Assembly: GCF_004364805.1 (NCBI RefSeq)
Contig: NZ_SOAP01000002.1
Location: forward strand, 1,568,310-1,632,309
Reading direction: 5' to 3'
Length of the DNA: 64,000 bases
Origin: Pelagimonas phthalicica
GTDB taxonomy: Bacteria; Pseudomonadota; Alphaproteobacteria; Rhodobacterales; Rhodobacteraceae
Part shown: positions 45,186-53,426 of the stretch, one piece after another
How the letters are laid out: every line of letters begins with the position of its first letter
Position numbering within the stretch: the stretch's first letter is position 1
Notes under the pieces: generated by a model
Told to the model about the DNA's origin: nothing
Database searches by the model: none
Seen by the model: the letters and a program-made list of their open reading frames with translations, nothing else
Made by a program: the position numbers and the translations under genes

Positions 45186-45758
45186 ATGGCCCGCGCCACC
45201 GCATTGGAAAAATCACGCAGCCACGACCGGATCGTGCACCAAGCCTCTTTGCTGTTTCGCGAAAACGGGATCGAAGCGACCGGGCTGTCTGAAATCATGA
45301 AAGCCGCTGGCATGACCCATGGTGGGTTCTACCGACATTTCAAATCCAAACATGCGTTGGTCGCCGCCGCTCTGACCTATGCCATCACCGCCGCTGTGTC
45401 AGATATGGCAGAGGCGGAAACTGCGGCTGACAAACGCGCGGCGCTAGGGCGCTATGTGGCGCTTTATCTCTCGCCAGAACATGTGCAAAACCGGGCCCAA
45501 GGCTGTCCGCTGGCGGCAATGCAATCCGAGCTCGCGCATCAACCGCCCGAGTTGCAAAAACCGCTTGAAGACGGGGTTGCCCATGTTCTGGCCGTGTTGG
45601 CCGCCGTGATCGGCGGTCCGGCCGCTGCCCCCAAAGCCCAAGCCCTGCTGGCACATCTTATGGGCGCAGTCTCATTGGCGCGCCTGTCGCCGCCAAACGT
45701 CGAGACCGAAACCTTTTTGCAAGCCGCCCGCAAGACAGCTGCAGAGATCATTGCCTAA
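45186..45758 (+). CDS. TetR/AcrR-family repressor
   Basis: 190 residues. The N-terminal helix-turn-helix is clear: HDRIVHQASLLFRENGIEAT, GLSEIMKAAGMTHGGFYRHF, KSKHALV. The C-terminal domain has RAQGCPLAAMQSELAHQPPE, the cysteine-containing motif of the TetR_C_16-like/AcuR-related group. It is divergent from the DUF1330 gene and likely represses both through the palindromes at 45111-45150. The inducer is unknown. Confidence 0.88.
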   Translation: MARATALEKSRSHDRIVHQASLLFRENGIEATGLSEIMKAAGMTHGGFYRHFKSKHALVAAALTYAITAAVSDMAEAETAADKRAALGRYVALYLSPEHVQNRAQGCPLAAMQSELAHQPPELQKPLEDGVAHVLAVLAAVIGGPAAAPKAQALLAHLMGAVSLARLSPPNVETETFLQAARKTAAEIIA

Positions 45759-45767
45759 CAAAAGAAA

Positions 45768-45793
45768 AGCCGCGCAGGACCCCCTGCGCGGCT
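45768..45793. terminator. Shared rho-independent terminator between tetR and gapR
   Basis: An 11-bp perfect stem AGCCGCGCAGG/CCTGCGCGGCT with a 4-base loop. It is followed by TTTTCTTTTG on the minus strand (gapR side) and has an A-run on the other flank, so it can serve the convergent genes. Confidence 0.85.
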
Positions 45794-45817
45794 CATAAAA
45801 CCGTCAAATAGACTGGA

Positions 45818-46075
45818 TCAGGCCATGCCCAGCGCGGCCTTGTACATTTCCAGCACCGCCTCTTCCTCGGCGATATCATCGGCATCGCGCTTGCGCAGCG
45901 CCACAACCTTGCGGATCACCTTGGTGTCATATCCGCGCCCCTTGGCTTCGGCCATGACCTCTTTGATCTGCTCCGCAACTTCTTTCTTTTCTTCTTCCAG
46001 CCGTTCAATGCGTTCAATGAACTGCTTCAGCTCGCCCGCCGCGACGCCATAGCTGTCTGATCCTGAATCCTGCAT
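45818..46075 (-). CDS. gapR: GapR-type nucleoid-associated protein (DUF2312)
   Basis: 85-residue protein matching the DUF2312/GapR family almost end to end: [60 protein letters not shown]. In Caulobacter GapR binds overtwisted DNA ahead of replication and transcription and stimulates topoisomerases. AGGAG precedes the ATG. It is convergent with the TetR gene and ends at a shared terminator. Confidence 0.9.
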   Translation of the reverse strand: MQDSGSDSYGVAAGELKQFIERIERLEEEKKEVAEQIKEVMAEAKGRGYDTKVIRKVVALRKRDADDIAEEEAVLEMYKAALGMA

Positions 46076-46290
46076 CTCGATCTCCTGTTTTCACCCGAAA
46101 CACGGGCCTGCCACCAAGGGTGCCGTTCTGTTTTTTGCCGCGGCCGGCTGCGCGGGACGGCTGCCCTGAAATCTGTCTCGATCACCGGACAGGCCTTTGC
46201 TACAGGGCTAAAGCGCCGCCATCAAGGGGTTGCGCCGCCCCTTGCGCTGCTTTACGCCGCAGACAGCGTAATCAGACACATGAGGGAAAC

Positions 46291-46506
46291 ATGGACTGGC
46301 TTGTTTGGGGAGGTGCCGTGCTGTCCTTTGCCGGATTGGCAGGGCTGGTCTGGTGTATCATGTCTGTCTGGCGCGCGCGTGGTCAAAACCTACCCGATGA
46401 AGAGCTGCGCGCCGTGGTGGCCAAGATGGTTCCGCTGAACATGGGGGCGCTGTTCCTCTCGGTCATCGGGTTGATGATGGTCATTCTTGGCGTCTTTCTC
46501 GGTTAA
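46291..46506 (+). CDS. Small two-TM membrane protein
   Basis: 71 residues from MDWLVWGGAVLSFAGLAGLV, preceded by GAGGGAA; the frame opens earlier without a site. Two hydrophobic helices (GGAVLSFAGLAGLVWCIM and MGALFLSVIGLMMVILGVFL) flank a charged loop (RARGQNLPDEELRAVVAKM). I recall similar short proteins in Rhodobacterales but know no function. Confidence 0.75.
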   Translation: MDWLVWGGAVLSFAGLAGLVWCIMSVWRARGQNLPDEELRAVVAKMVPLNMGALFLSVIGLMMVILGVFLG

Positions 46507-46799
46507 ACCGAGACGCGGGCGACGACAGGGCGTTGCCTTATATCCGCGCGTTTCGCTCAGCCCCTCTTAACCAAACTCTCTGAAACTCCCCCTCGGTTGA
46601 CCACTGAAATCCGGATCACCCCCTTTGCTGGGGCCTGTGATACGTGCGTGTGGCAGGGCGACGCCCTGCAAAGGCCGGGGTTTAGACATGCCCCGGATCC
46701 GATCCGTTACGGCGGCCGCCGCTTTTCAGACCAGAGCAGCAAGACCAATGCCGCCGCGCACTTCCAGCGCTGCGAAGCATTGGCGTGTTTGAGGGTTAC

Positions 46800-48788
46800 T
46801 TATACGTCGTCGAAACTGCACCCGTTCTTGACCAGATCCGGCCACAGCGCGGTAGGCTGCCAAAAGGCGCGGTCCGGGTGGCGGACGCGTTCCAACAGTT
46901 TGAACAGTTTGAACAATCCGATCTGGCTGGCCGTCTTCATGATCCCCCCATGTTCCTTGGGGAAGTCCAGAGCCAAGAGCGAAACCAGGTCGATATCCGC
47001 CGCACGGCTTGCCATACCCTCGGTCAACAGTCGCGTACCCTCATTGGCCAGCGCCGCCAAAAGCAGGTGTTGCAGGTCCTCCTGCGCCCAATCCTTGGGC
47101 GCGCGGGTACCGTTCAAAAGGCGTGGGACAGCGTCGCTTTGCACCGCACCGCCATCGCCCCAATCATAAAACCCAGCCCCAGAGACCCAGCCCTTGCGGC
47201 CCAGCTCGACCAGTTGCGCCGACCAGTTCTGCGCCCCCTCGCCCCTCGAGGCCGTGGCCAGAGCCTCAAGCCCCAGCGTGTCTCGGGTTTGGAACGGCGG
47301 TTTGGTCCAGCCCCAGGCAAGCGTGGCGGCGTCGATGTCATAGGGGTTGGCACCCAGATCAATCATCCCATCCGCCGCGCGCTGCAAAGCCGCGCTGAGA
47401 CGCCCGGCAATGCTCTCGCCCGTGGACCTCACCACGACCGGAACCTTGCCCAACACCTTGGCCAAGGCCTGCGCCGCCGCCAATTGATGCGGCGTGCAAT
47501 TTGGCCCCTGAACGATCTCCAACAGCTTCGTGGCAAAGACCGGCGGGGCAAAACGCAGGCCCAGCGCGTCCACCGGGGCGGCCATAGCGACCGCGCGCAC
47601 CATATGGCGCGGTGCAGGCACATTGCCCTGCCCGCGCGCCGCGTGCAGGATCATATCGGCCCCCTCAACCATCTCGGCGCTCTCACCCGTTTTCAGCCGT
47701 GCCAGACGTTGATCCGCCACCTCACGCGTCAAACCGCCCTTTTTGATGCCATTCTCAAAAATCTCGCGGATCTGTTTGCAGCCCTCTTGCAACGGCCCTT
47801 GCTCATGCGCGCCCCAATGCACGCCCAACCCTGCGTTCAGCGCCGTTACAGTGATCTGCATCGCCAAAGGCCCCGCGCCCAGAACGGCGATTACCTTGAT
47901 CTCGGGCGCGGTGGCGTCCTGATTTGGCACCGGGGCCGGGCTGCGACGGGCGCGATGTTCGGCAAGGAAACTGTGACGCAAGGCCTTGGCCGCGTCCGAG
48001 GAGAGGCTGGTTTCATGCGCCTCCTCCTCCATGTTCAACCCGATCTCAAAGGGCAAAAGCGGCGCGGCCTCAACCAGATCAATGATCCGGCCCGCCGCCT
48101 CATCACCGGCTTTCACAGCGGCCCGGCGCTCCGCCACCGCGCCCTGATAGGCCTGCATATCATCAAACCCGCTGCGCAGATCGCTCAGCCGCCTTGGACC
48201 CGCCGCCTCTTTGCGCAGCTTTTGGCAGAATTGCAGCGCGGCCTGTTTCAGATCCCCATCGCACAGCCCATCAACCAAGGACTGCCCCGGGGCGCGGTCC
48301 ACGACAAAGACCGCGCAATCCAGCAACATCTTAAAGGCCAGCGGCGCGCCAACCAGACGTGGCAGGCGCTGCGTGGCCCCGCCGCCGGGCACCAAGCCCA
48401 GCTTCAGCTCAGGCAATCCCAGCCGCGTGCCGCGCTGCGCCAAACGGTAATGCGCCGCCAAAGCCAGCTCCATCCCGCCGCCAAACACAGTGCCATGCAG
48501 CGCCGCGACAACGGGTTTTTCGCTGTTTTCGACCAGGGTGCAAAGATCGCGCAAATGCGGTTCGGCCAGGGCGGACGGGCTGTCCAGCTCGGCCAATTCT
48601 CCACCGGCGGGAAAGGTCGCGCCCTCACCCAGCAGCACAATCTCATGCACATCCGCCGCGCTATCCGCCCGCGCAAACACGCTGATCAGCGCGGCGCGCA
48701 CCTGCTGTCCCAAAGCGTTGACCGGCGGGTGTGACACGCTGATGATCGCGGTGCCATCCACGGTCTCATAACCGACAAGATCCGTCAT
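46800..48788 (-). CDS. Enoyl-CoA hydratase/3-hydroxyacyl-CoA dehydrogenase fusion (FadJ-like)
   Basis: 662-residue fatty-acid beta-oxidation fusion. The N-terminal crotonase part looks active: GTVFGGGMELALAAHYRLA and LPELKLGLVPGGGATQRLPR keep both catalytic glutamates. The NAD-binding part (from about residue 295) reads VIAVLGAGPLAMQIT, so the last glycine of GxGxxG is missing. Where active dehydrogenases have the catalytic His in GxHFxxPV, this protein has LGLRFAPPVFATKLLEIVQG. The C-terminal helical half (RKGWVSGAGFYDW) is normal. The hydratase step is likely; the dehydrogenase step is doubtful. It stands alone. Confidence 0.85.
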   Translation of the reverse strand: MTDLVGYETVDGTAIISVSHPPVNALGQQVRAALISVFARADSAADVHEIVLLGEGATFPAGGELAELDSPSALAEPHLRDLCTLVENSEKPVVAALHGTVFGGGMELALAAHYRLAQRGTRLGLPELKLGLVPGGGATQRLPRLVGAPLAFKMLLDCAVFVVDRAPGQSLVDGLCDGDLKQAALQFCQKLRKEAAGPRRLSDLRSGFDDMQAYQGAVAERRAAVKAGDEAAGRIIDLVEAAPLLPFEIGLNMEEEAHETSLSSDAAKALRHSFLAEHRARRSPAPVPNQDATAPEIKVIAVLGAGPLAMQITVTALNAGLGVHWGAHEQGPLQEGCKQIREIFENGIKKGGLTREVADQRLARLKTGESAEMVEGADMILHAARGQGNVPAPRHMVRAVAMAAPVDALGLRFAPPVFATKLLEIVQGPNCTPHQLAAAQALAKVLGKVPVVVRSTGESIAGRLSAALQRAADGMIDLGANPYDIDAATLAWGWTKPPFQTRDTLGLEALATASRGEGAQNWSAQLVELGRKGWVSGAGFYDWGDGGAVQSDAVPRLLNGTRAPKDWAQEDLQHLLLAALANEGTRLLTEGMASRAADIDLVSLLALDFPKEHGGIMKTASQIGLFKLFKLLERVRHPDRAFWQPTALWPDLVKNGCSFDDV

Positions 48789-48905
48789 GCGTCTGCTCTT
48801 TCTGCCCTGTGCTGACAGAGATGCGGCCTGCCTGTGCCCCCCGTCAACGCTGCGCTTTTGCGCTTTTCTTAGGCGAATTAGACGTCAAACTGCGTCTCAA
48901 AGCAA

Positions 48906-48971
48906 GTTTTCCACAATCAGATGTGGAAAACGCCGGGCAAAGCGTGACCAAAGTGACTCGGGTAACGAGTC
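48906..48971. promoter_or_regulatory. Pair of perfect palindromes upstream of the FadJ-like gene
   Basis: A perfect 10-bp inverted repeat GTTTTCCACA-ATCAGA-TGTGGAAAAC (48906-48931) is followed by a perfect 6-bp one, GACTCG-GGTAA-CGAGTC (48955-48971). They lie 118-183 bases upstream of the FadJ-like start. The first contains TTTTCCACA in both orientations, which fits the loose DnaA-box consensus TTWTNCACA. A regulator operator is the simpler reading. Confidence 0.5.
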
Positions 48972-49039
48972 TTGGCCTGCTGCTCAGCCACGGCGTGGTG
49001 TTGGTTGGGGTACGCCCCCCAAAAGCTGCCTGACCGGGG

Positions 49040-49252
49040 TCAGACCGGCATATTGTCGAACATATCTTCAACGGCCTCGTCGACACGCGACGCCATCAAG
49101 GCCTTGGCCCAACCCGGAATGTCGACATCTTTGTCTTCCAAAGCCAGGACAACCTGTTCCAGATGGTCCAGCAGCTCTTCTCGCTGATCACCATTGGCCA
49201 CTTCCAGGTCTCTGTGTAGCTCGTCTAGTCTTGTTTTCAGGTCTTCAATCAT
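49040..49252 (-). CDS. Small acidic helical protein
   Basis: 70 residues from MIEDLKTRLDELHRDLEVAN. The start has a strong GGAGGGGACC site; the frame opens 9 codons earlier. The product is helical and acidic, with QREELLDHLEQVVLALEDKD. It lies 46 bases downstream of the DksA-like gene on the same strand, so the two are likely co-transcribed. No function is known. Confidence 0.7.
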   Translation of the reverse strand: MIEDLKTRLDELHRDLEVANGDQREELLDHLEQVVLALEDKDVDIPGWAKALMASRVDEAVEDMFDNMPV

Positions 49253-49298
49253 GGCGGTCCCCTCCTCTGGATCCGTCAATTACGCGCCCGGGCCTGAC

Positions 49299-49622
49299 CT
49301 AAGTCTGGCCTCCTGCACATTTCACACAAGCCGCCGCATCCGGCAAAAGCTCAAGTCGTTTTTCCGAGATTTCTTCACCGCATTTTACACAAATGCCGTA
49401 ATCTCCGCTCTCCAAACGGGCGAGTGCACTTTTTATACGCGCAATCTCAGCTTGCCCGCTCTGTCCGAGACGCTCAAGAACTTCCTCGTCTTCGCGCTCC
49501 ACGGCCGCCTCTTCCCAATCTTTGGAATGCGGCGCTTCCAACGCGTCCTCAATCCCGTTCAGGCGAACACCCAGTTCCCGCAAACGGTTCAAAAGAGACA
49601 GTTTGTTTTTGTGGTGGGACAT
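49299..49622 (-). CDS. DksA/TraR-type C4 zinc-finger protein
   Basis: 107 residues from MSHHKNKLSLLNRLRELGVR, with AAAGGA upstream; the frame is open far beyond but only this start fits. It has a helical hairpin with EDEEVLERLGQSGQAEIARI, then the C4 zinc finger CVKCGEEISEKRLELLPDAA followed by ACVKC. DksA-family proteins enter the RNA polymerase secondary channel. This short form lacks the usual DxxDxA tip of DksA, so it may be a DksA2- or TraR-like variant. Confidence 0.85.
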   Translation of the reverse strand: MSHHKNKLSLLNRLRELGVRLNGIEDALEAPHSKDWEEAAVEREDEEVLERLGQSGQAEIARIKSALARLESGDYGICVKCGEEISEKRLELLPDAAACVKCAGGQT

Positions 49623-49724
49623 TCGTACAATCCTTTCGCATTGCGTCCCATATACTGGCAAAAAGGACCGATGCGGGCCTTGATACAGGTCAACAGACAG
49701 CAAAAATCTTACCGCAGTCTTGCA

Positions 49725-49746
49725 ATATATTCTATTTATCGTATAT
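49725..49746 (+). promoter_or_regulatory. AT-rich inverted repeat in the promoter of the persulfide operon
   Basis: ATATATTCTATTTATCGTATAT, written here as arms ATATA (49725-49729) and TATAT (49742-49746) around a 12-base spacer, 30-51 bases before the MBL gene. Sulfide-responsive BigR/SqrR repressors bind AT-rich inverted repeats ahead of such operons. The match is by type, not by an exact consensus. Confidence 0.4.
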
Positions 49747-49775
49747 GTTTTCCGAAACAGAAAGAGAGGTTGATC

Positions 49776-50639
49776 ATGACCCCTGAAGTAACCGGATTTT
49801 TCGACGACGCCACCAATACGATTTCCTATGTCGTGCGCGATCCCAATGGCACCTCTTGTGCCATTATCGACAGTGTTTTGGATTTTGATTATTCCTCGGG
49901 GCGCACCGATACACGGTCGGCGGATGCGATCATCGCCTTTGTTCAGGACAAGGGATATACCGTGGACTGGCTGCTCGAAAGCCATGTGCACGCCGACCAC
50001 CTGTCAGCCGCGCCTTACATTCAGGAGCGTGTGGGCGGCAAGATCGGCATTGGCGACCGGATCACGGTTGTGCAGGACACCTTCGGAAAGGTCTTTAACG
50101 AAGGCACCGAGTTTCAGCGCGACGGGTCACAATTTGACCAGCTCTTTCAGGAGGGCGACAGCCTGATGATCGGTCAGATGCGTGGGGATGTGCTGCACAC
50201 GCCGGGTCACACCCCCGCTTGCCTGACCTATGTGATCGGCGATGCGGCCTTTGTTGGCGACACCCTGTTCATGCCTGATTTCGGCACGGCGCGCTGCGAC
50301 TTCCCCGGCGGCTCCTCTGAGGTGCTGTTTGACTCGGTGCAGAAGATCCTGTCCCTGCCGGATGAAACCCGCATCTTTGTCGGTCATGATTACAAGGCAC
50401 CGGGCCGCGATCATTTTGCCTGGGAAAGCACGGTGGGCGAGCAAAAGGCGGCCAATGTCCATGTGGGCGCGGGCAAATCCAAAGAGGATTTTGTCGAGAT
50501 GCGCGACACGCGCGACGCCTCGCTGGACATGCCCAAGCTGATCATCCCCTCGCTTCAGGTGAACATGCGCGCCGGGCAGATGCCCGAGCCGGATGAGCAG
50601 GGCGATGTCTTTCTCAAGGTGCCCGTCAACAAACTCTGA
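49776..50639 (+). CDS. MBL-fold persulfide dioxygenase-like hydrolase (ETHE1/Blh type)
   Basis: 287 residues from MTPEVTGFFDDATNTISYVV, after AGAGAGG. It has metal-binding motifs SHVHADHLSAA and HTPGHTPACL, the aspartate region FMPDFGTARCDFPGG and a final FVGHDY, the layout of ETHE1-like persulfide dioxygenases, which oxidise glutathione persulfide to sulfite. It is the first gene of a four-gene plus-strand unit with two sulfur transporters and a TIGR01244 protein, which supports a sulfide-detoxification role. The frame opens upstream to 49194, but that part is antisense to the DksA gene. Confidence 0.88.
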   Translation: MTPEVTGFFDDATNTISYVVRDPNGTSCAIIDSVLDFDYSSGRTDTRSADAIIAFVQDKGYTVDWLLESHVHADHLSAAPYIQERVGGKIGIGDRITVVQDTFGKVFNEGTEFQRDGSQFDQLFQEGDSLMIGQMRGDVLHTPGHTPACLTYVIGDAAFVGDTLFMPDFGTARCDFPGGSSEVLFDSVQKILSLPDETRIFVGHDYKAPGRDHFAWESTVGEQKAANVHVGAGKSKEDFVEMRDTRDASLDMPKLIIPSLQVNMRAGQMPEPDEQGDVFLKVPVNKL

Positions 50640-50723
50640 CGGCGGTCACGCCGTCAAACGCAGCACGACCCCGCCGCGAACCGGGGCGTGACGCGCAACC
50701 CAAGGATCAAAGGGAACGCAACA

Positions 50724-51149
50724 ATGGAAATGGATTGGATTTGGGGGCTGATCGGCGGCTTGCTGATCGGCACCGGCGGGGCAGTCTATCTGCTGGGCAA
50801 TGGCCGGATCATGGGCGCTTCGGGAATTATCGGCGGGTTGGTCGATGGCTCCGGGCTCGACACCAAATGGGAACGGCTGGTCTTTCTGGCGGGTGTCGTG
50901 CTGCTGCCGGTCTTGCTGATGCCCTATTACGGATCGGTCGACACCCATGTCACCGATAACTACGTGGTTCTGATCGCCGCTGGCCTGCTGGTGGGCATTG
51001 GCACCCGACTGGCCAATGGCTGCACCTCTGGCCACGGGGTCTGTGGCATGTCCCGCCTGTCCTTGCGCGGCTTTGTCGCCACCGGGTTCTACATCGTGGC
51101 AGGCGGCATTGGTGTCATCATCTTTCGCCATCTTCTGGGAGTGATCTGA
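50724..51149 (+). CDS. YeeE/YedE sulfur transport subunit (PmpA-type)
   Basis: 141 residues with four or five hydrophobic helices. It carries the YeeE/YedE hallmark [20 protein letters not shown], with the two conserved cysteines thought to bind thiosulfate or persulfide. It is half the size of full YeeE proteins, as in the split PmpA/PmpB transporters. The start [12 protein letters not shown] follows AAAGGGAACG. Its stop overlaps the next ATG by one base. Confidence 0.87.
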   Translation: MEMDWIWGLIGGLLIGTGGAVYLLGNGRIMGASGIIGGLVDGSGLDTKWERLVFLAGVVLLPVLLMPYYGSVDTHVTDNYVVLIAAGLLVGIGTRLANGCTSGHGVCGMSRLSLRGFVATGFYIVAGGIGVIIFRHLLGVI

Positions 51150-51583
51150 TGTATCTTGTCATTGCATTCATCGCCGGAGGTTTGTTCGGCGCCGGTCTGT
51201 TCATCTCGGGCATGACCGACACCACCAAGGTCCAGGGCTGGCTCGACGTGTTCGGCAATTGGGATCCGACGCTGGCCTTTGTCATGGGCGGCGCGATGAT
51301 CCCCATGGCCATCGCCTGGCTGATCCGCAACCGCCGTGTCACGTCGCTGGTCGGCACTCCCTTGCCCCCGCCCCCTTCGACCAAGATTGACGGGCGGCTG
51401 GTCACTGGCTCGATCATGTTTGGCATCGGTTGGGGCTTGGCGGGCTTGTGCCCGGGTCCGGCAATTGCTTCGCTGACCTATGGCGGCCCGGGTCTGTATG
51501 TTTTTGTGGCAGCCATGCTGGCTGGCATGATTTTCGCCCCAGCCCTGCGCGCCCGGCTGGACAGGCCTGTTCCTGCGGAGTAA
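51149..51583 (+). CDS. YeeE/YedE sulfur transport subunit (PmpB-type)
   Basis: 144 residues, the second half of the split transporter. The motifs FIAGGLFGAGLFISGMTD and IGWGLAGLCPGPAIASLTYG match the N- and C-terminal YeeE repeats, with one conserved Cys in LCPGPA. It starts on the last base of the PmpA-like stop, so the two are made together and likely form one channel. Confidence 0.87.
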   Translation: MYLVIAFIAGGLFGAGLFISGMTDTTKVQGWLDVFGNWDPTLAFVMGGAMIPMAIAWLIRNRRVTSLVGTPLPPPPSTKIDGRLVTGSIMFGIGWGLAGLCPGPAIASLTYGGPGLYVFVAAMLAGMIFAPALRARLDRPVPAE

Positions 51584-51592
51584 GTCAAAACC

Positions 51593-52015
51593 ATGGATAT
51601 TCGCCAGATCACACCGAGCTATTTCGTGTCCCCGCAGATTTCCCCGGAAGACGCGCAAACGATCAAGGATGCGGGTTTTGTTCGCGTCATCTGCAACCGC
51701 CCGGATGCAGAGATCCCGCCCTCTCATCAGGCTGACGCCATGGGGGAGGCCATGCGCGCCGCGGGGCTGGAGTTTGAGGTCTTGCCTTTGACACACCAGA
51801 CCATGACTCCGGAAAACGTGGCGCGTCAGATGGAATTGGCCAGCGCCGAGGGCCCGGTTTTGGCCTATTGCGCCTCGGGCACGCGCTGCACCGTGGTTTG
51901 GGCGCTGTCTCAGGCGGCACAGAAATCCAGTGACGAGATTCTGAGCACTGCTGCCAATGCGGGCTATGATCTGGCCGGGCTGCGCCCGACTTTGGATGCG
52001 ATTGCCGCGCAGTAA
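51593..52015 (+). CDS. TIGR01244-family sulfur transferase/phosphatase
   Basis: 140 residues of the DUF442/TIGR01244 type, a rhodanese- and phosphatase-like fold. It starts MDIRQITPSYFVSPQISPED, has FVRVICNRPDAEIPPS, and the catalytic loop CASGTRC. In many bacteria this domain is fused to the MBL persulfide dioxygenase; here the two are separate genes in one operon. It ends before a strong terminator. Confidence 0.88.
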   Translation: MDIRQITPSYFVSPQISPEDAQTIKDAGFVRVICNRPDAEIPPSHQADAMGEAMRAAGLEFEVLPLTHQTMTPENVARQMELASAEGPVLAYCASGTRCTVVWALSQAAQKSSDEILSTAANAGYDLAGLRPTLDAIAAQ

Positions 52016-52042
52016 CGGGGATCAGCCAAGCAAAAATAGGAA

Positions 52043-52070
52043 AGCCGGGGACAGCCCCGGCTTTTTCTTT
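52043..52070 (+). terminator. Rho-independent terminator of the persulfide operon
   Basis: Perfect stem AGCCGGGG/CCCCGGCT with loop ACAG, followed by TTTTTCTTTTC. It lies 27 bases after the TIGR01244 stop. It may also stop the convergent SpoA-domain gene. Confidence 0.88.
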
Positions 52071-52083
52071 TCTTGGACAGAGC

Positions 52084-53334
52084 TTAGCTTTCCTCAATCT
52101 CCAGAGGTTCCGAGGCAAAGTCGAAATCGCCAAGGTCGGCCATGGCAGCTTCGCCCATTTCGCCCTCGCCCCCTTCGGCGGCAAGATCCATGTCAAAGGC
52201 GGCGGCATCAGCCTCAAAATCGAGATCGGGCAGGTCAGACATCTGATCTTCGGTGCTCATGTCGCCAATGCCGATATCGGGAAGGTCGCCACCAAAACCG
52301 CCACCAAAGTCGCCGCCAATATCGGGCAGCTCGGCCTCGCCGCCCATGCCGCCACCGATATCCGGCAGGGCTGGGCTATCCATCTCGGGTTCGGTGGCGA
52401 ACCCTTCGACCAGATCACCGCCCATCATGCCCGCCGCGGCATCGGGAATGGCGGGGGCTGCGGCCTCGGGCCAGGTCAGACGGACCGCGCGCTGATTGTG
52501 CATCTGGCCCAACCGTCCTTTGGCCACCACCTGATTTCGCCCGGCAATCAACTCGACCCGATCCAAAACATCAGGCGGCAATTGCAGCAGGTCACCCGCC
52601 TGCAATTGTTCAGCCTCGCGCAGGGTCATGGTGACGCGGGTCAGAACCGCATCCAGTTTCGATGGGATTTTGCCCAGCACATCCTCATGCGGGCCCGGAG
52701 CATTCGGATTGTCGGCCCCCGCCCCGGTATTTTGTGTGGGAACACGTTCTGGCAGAAAGATCGACAGCGCGCCCTTGCGCCGCCCCAAGGCCAGATCAAT
52801 TTCGGCGCGGAAGGTGCGATAGCTGGAGGCGTCCAGCAACAGGCCCGCAGCGCGCGCATCTTCGACCATGGCCCCAAAACGATACCCTTCAAGCTGGGCG
52901 GTTATGGGATGATCTTCGAGATTGCGCACCAACAGATCCAGCGTGCCATCCAGCAATGGGGCCATCATGGCGGCATCGGTCGGGGTCAGCACCCGTTCCT
53001 CATCAATGGGCATTTGCGTGACCTGCATGATGGTCTGCACCTCGATGATGCCGGTCATCACCTCGCGTTCGATCGCGGCGATTCCCAATGCGCCATCCGG
53101 CCCATCCAGCAGAACCAGCAGATCCTTGGCCCCAAGGCCATCAATCACACCATCCTGATCATGCATTTCGACAGAAACAGCCTGCGTGACCAAGGCAAGG
53201 TCCCACAACACGTCGGCCGTGCGCGAAAGCGCTCTGCGCAACGCCTTGGACGGCGACATGCCGCGCGCTTCGAACGCACGTTGTGCCGCTTGCGCCTTCT
53301 GGCCCAGAACGTCCTGTCGTGCCCCATCTGCCAT
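52084..53334 (-). CDS. SpoA (FliM/FliN C-terminal) domain protein with acidic low-complexity tail
   Basis: 416 residues. The middle part (about 215-290) carries the flagellar motor switch SpoA-type domain: LTRVTMTLREAEQLQAGDLL, QLPPDVLDRVELIAGRNQVV, AKGRLGQMHNQRAVRL. The N-terminal 200 residues are a FliM-middle-like region (SPSKALRRALSRTADVLWDL). The last 120 residues are rich in Asp, Gly and Glu with repeated LPDIGGG-type units, probably disordered. No other flagellar gene is near. It may be a C-ring protein of a distant flagellar cluster or an unrelated relative. Confidence 0.78.
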   Translation of the reverse strand: MADGARQDVLGQKAQAAQRAFEARGMSPSKALRRALSRTADVLWDLALVTQAVSVEMHDQDGVIDGLGAKDLLVLLDGPDGALGIAAIEREVMTGIIEVQTIMQVTQMPIDEERVLTPTDAAMMAPLLDGTLDLLVRNLEDHPITAQLEGYRFGAMVEDARAAGLLLDASSYRTFRAEIDLALGRRKGALSIFLPERVPTQNTGAGADNPNAPGPHEDVLGKIPSKLDAVLTRVTMTLREAEQLQAGDLLQLPPDVLDRVELIAGRNQVVAKGRLGQMHNQRAVRLTWPEAAAPAIPDAAAGMMGGDLVEGFATEPEMDSPALPDIGGGMGGEAELPDIGGDFGGGFGGDLPDIGIGDMSTEDQMSDLPDLDFEADAAAFDMDLAAEGGEGEMGEAAMADLGDFDFASEPLEIEES

Positions 53335-53426
53335 ATTGAGAATGCACCCGTCGTAAACTGTCTTTGCAATCGTTATGGACGGATTTGGTTACCAAGCACT
53401 TTACTGCCGCATTGAATTCTTAGGAT

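Noticed and set aside
46785..48734. 649-codon plus-strand frame
   Set aside because: Antisense to the hydratase/dehydrogenase fusion; it is rich in Arg, Gln and Pro and lacks motifs.
49194..49775. N-terminal extension of the MBL hydrolase frame
   Set aside because: It is antisense to the DksA-like gene, and a ribosome site precedes the internal ATG at 49776.
52498..53415. 305-codon plus-strand frame
   Set aside because: Antisense to the SpoA-domain gene.
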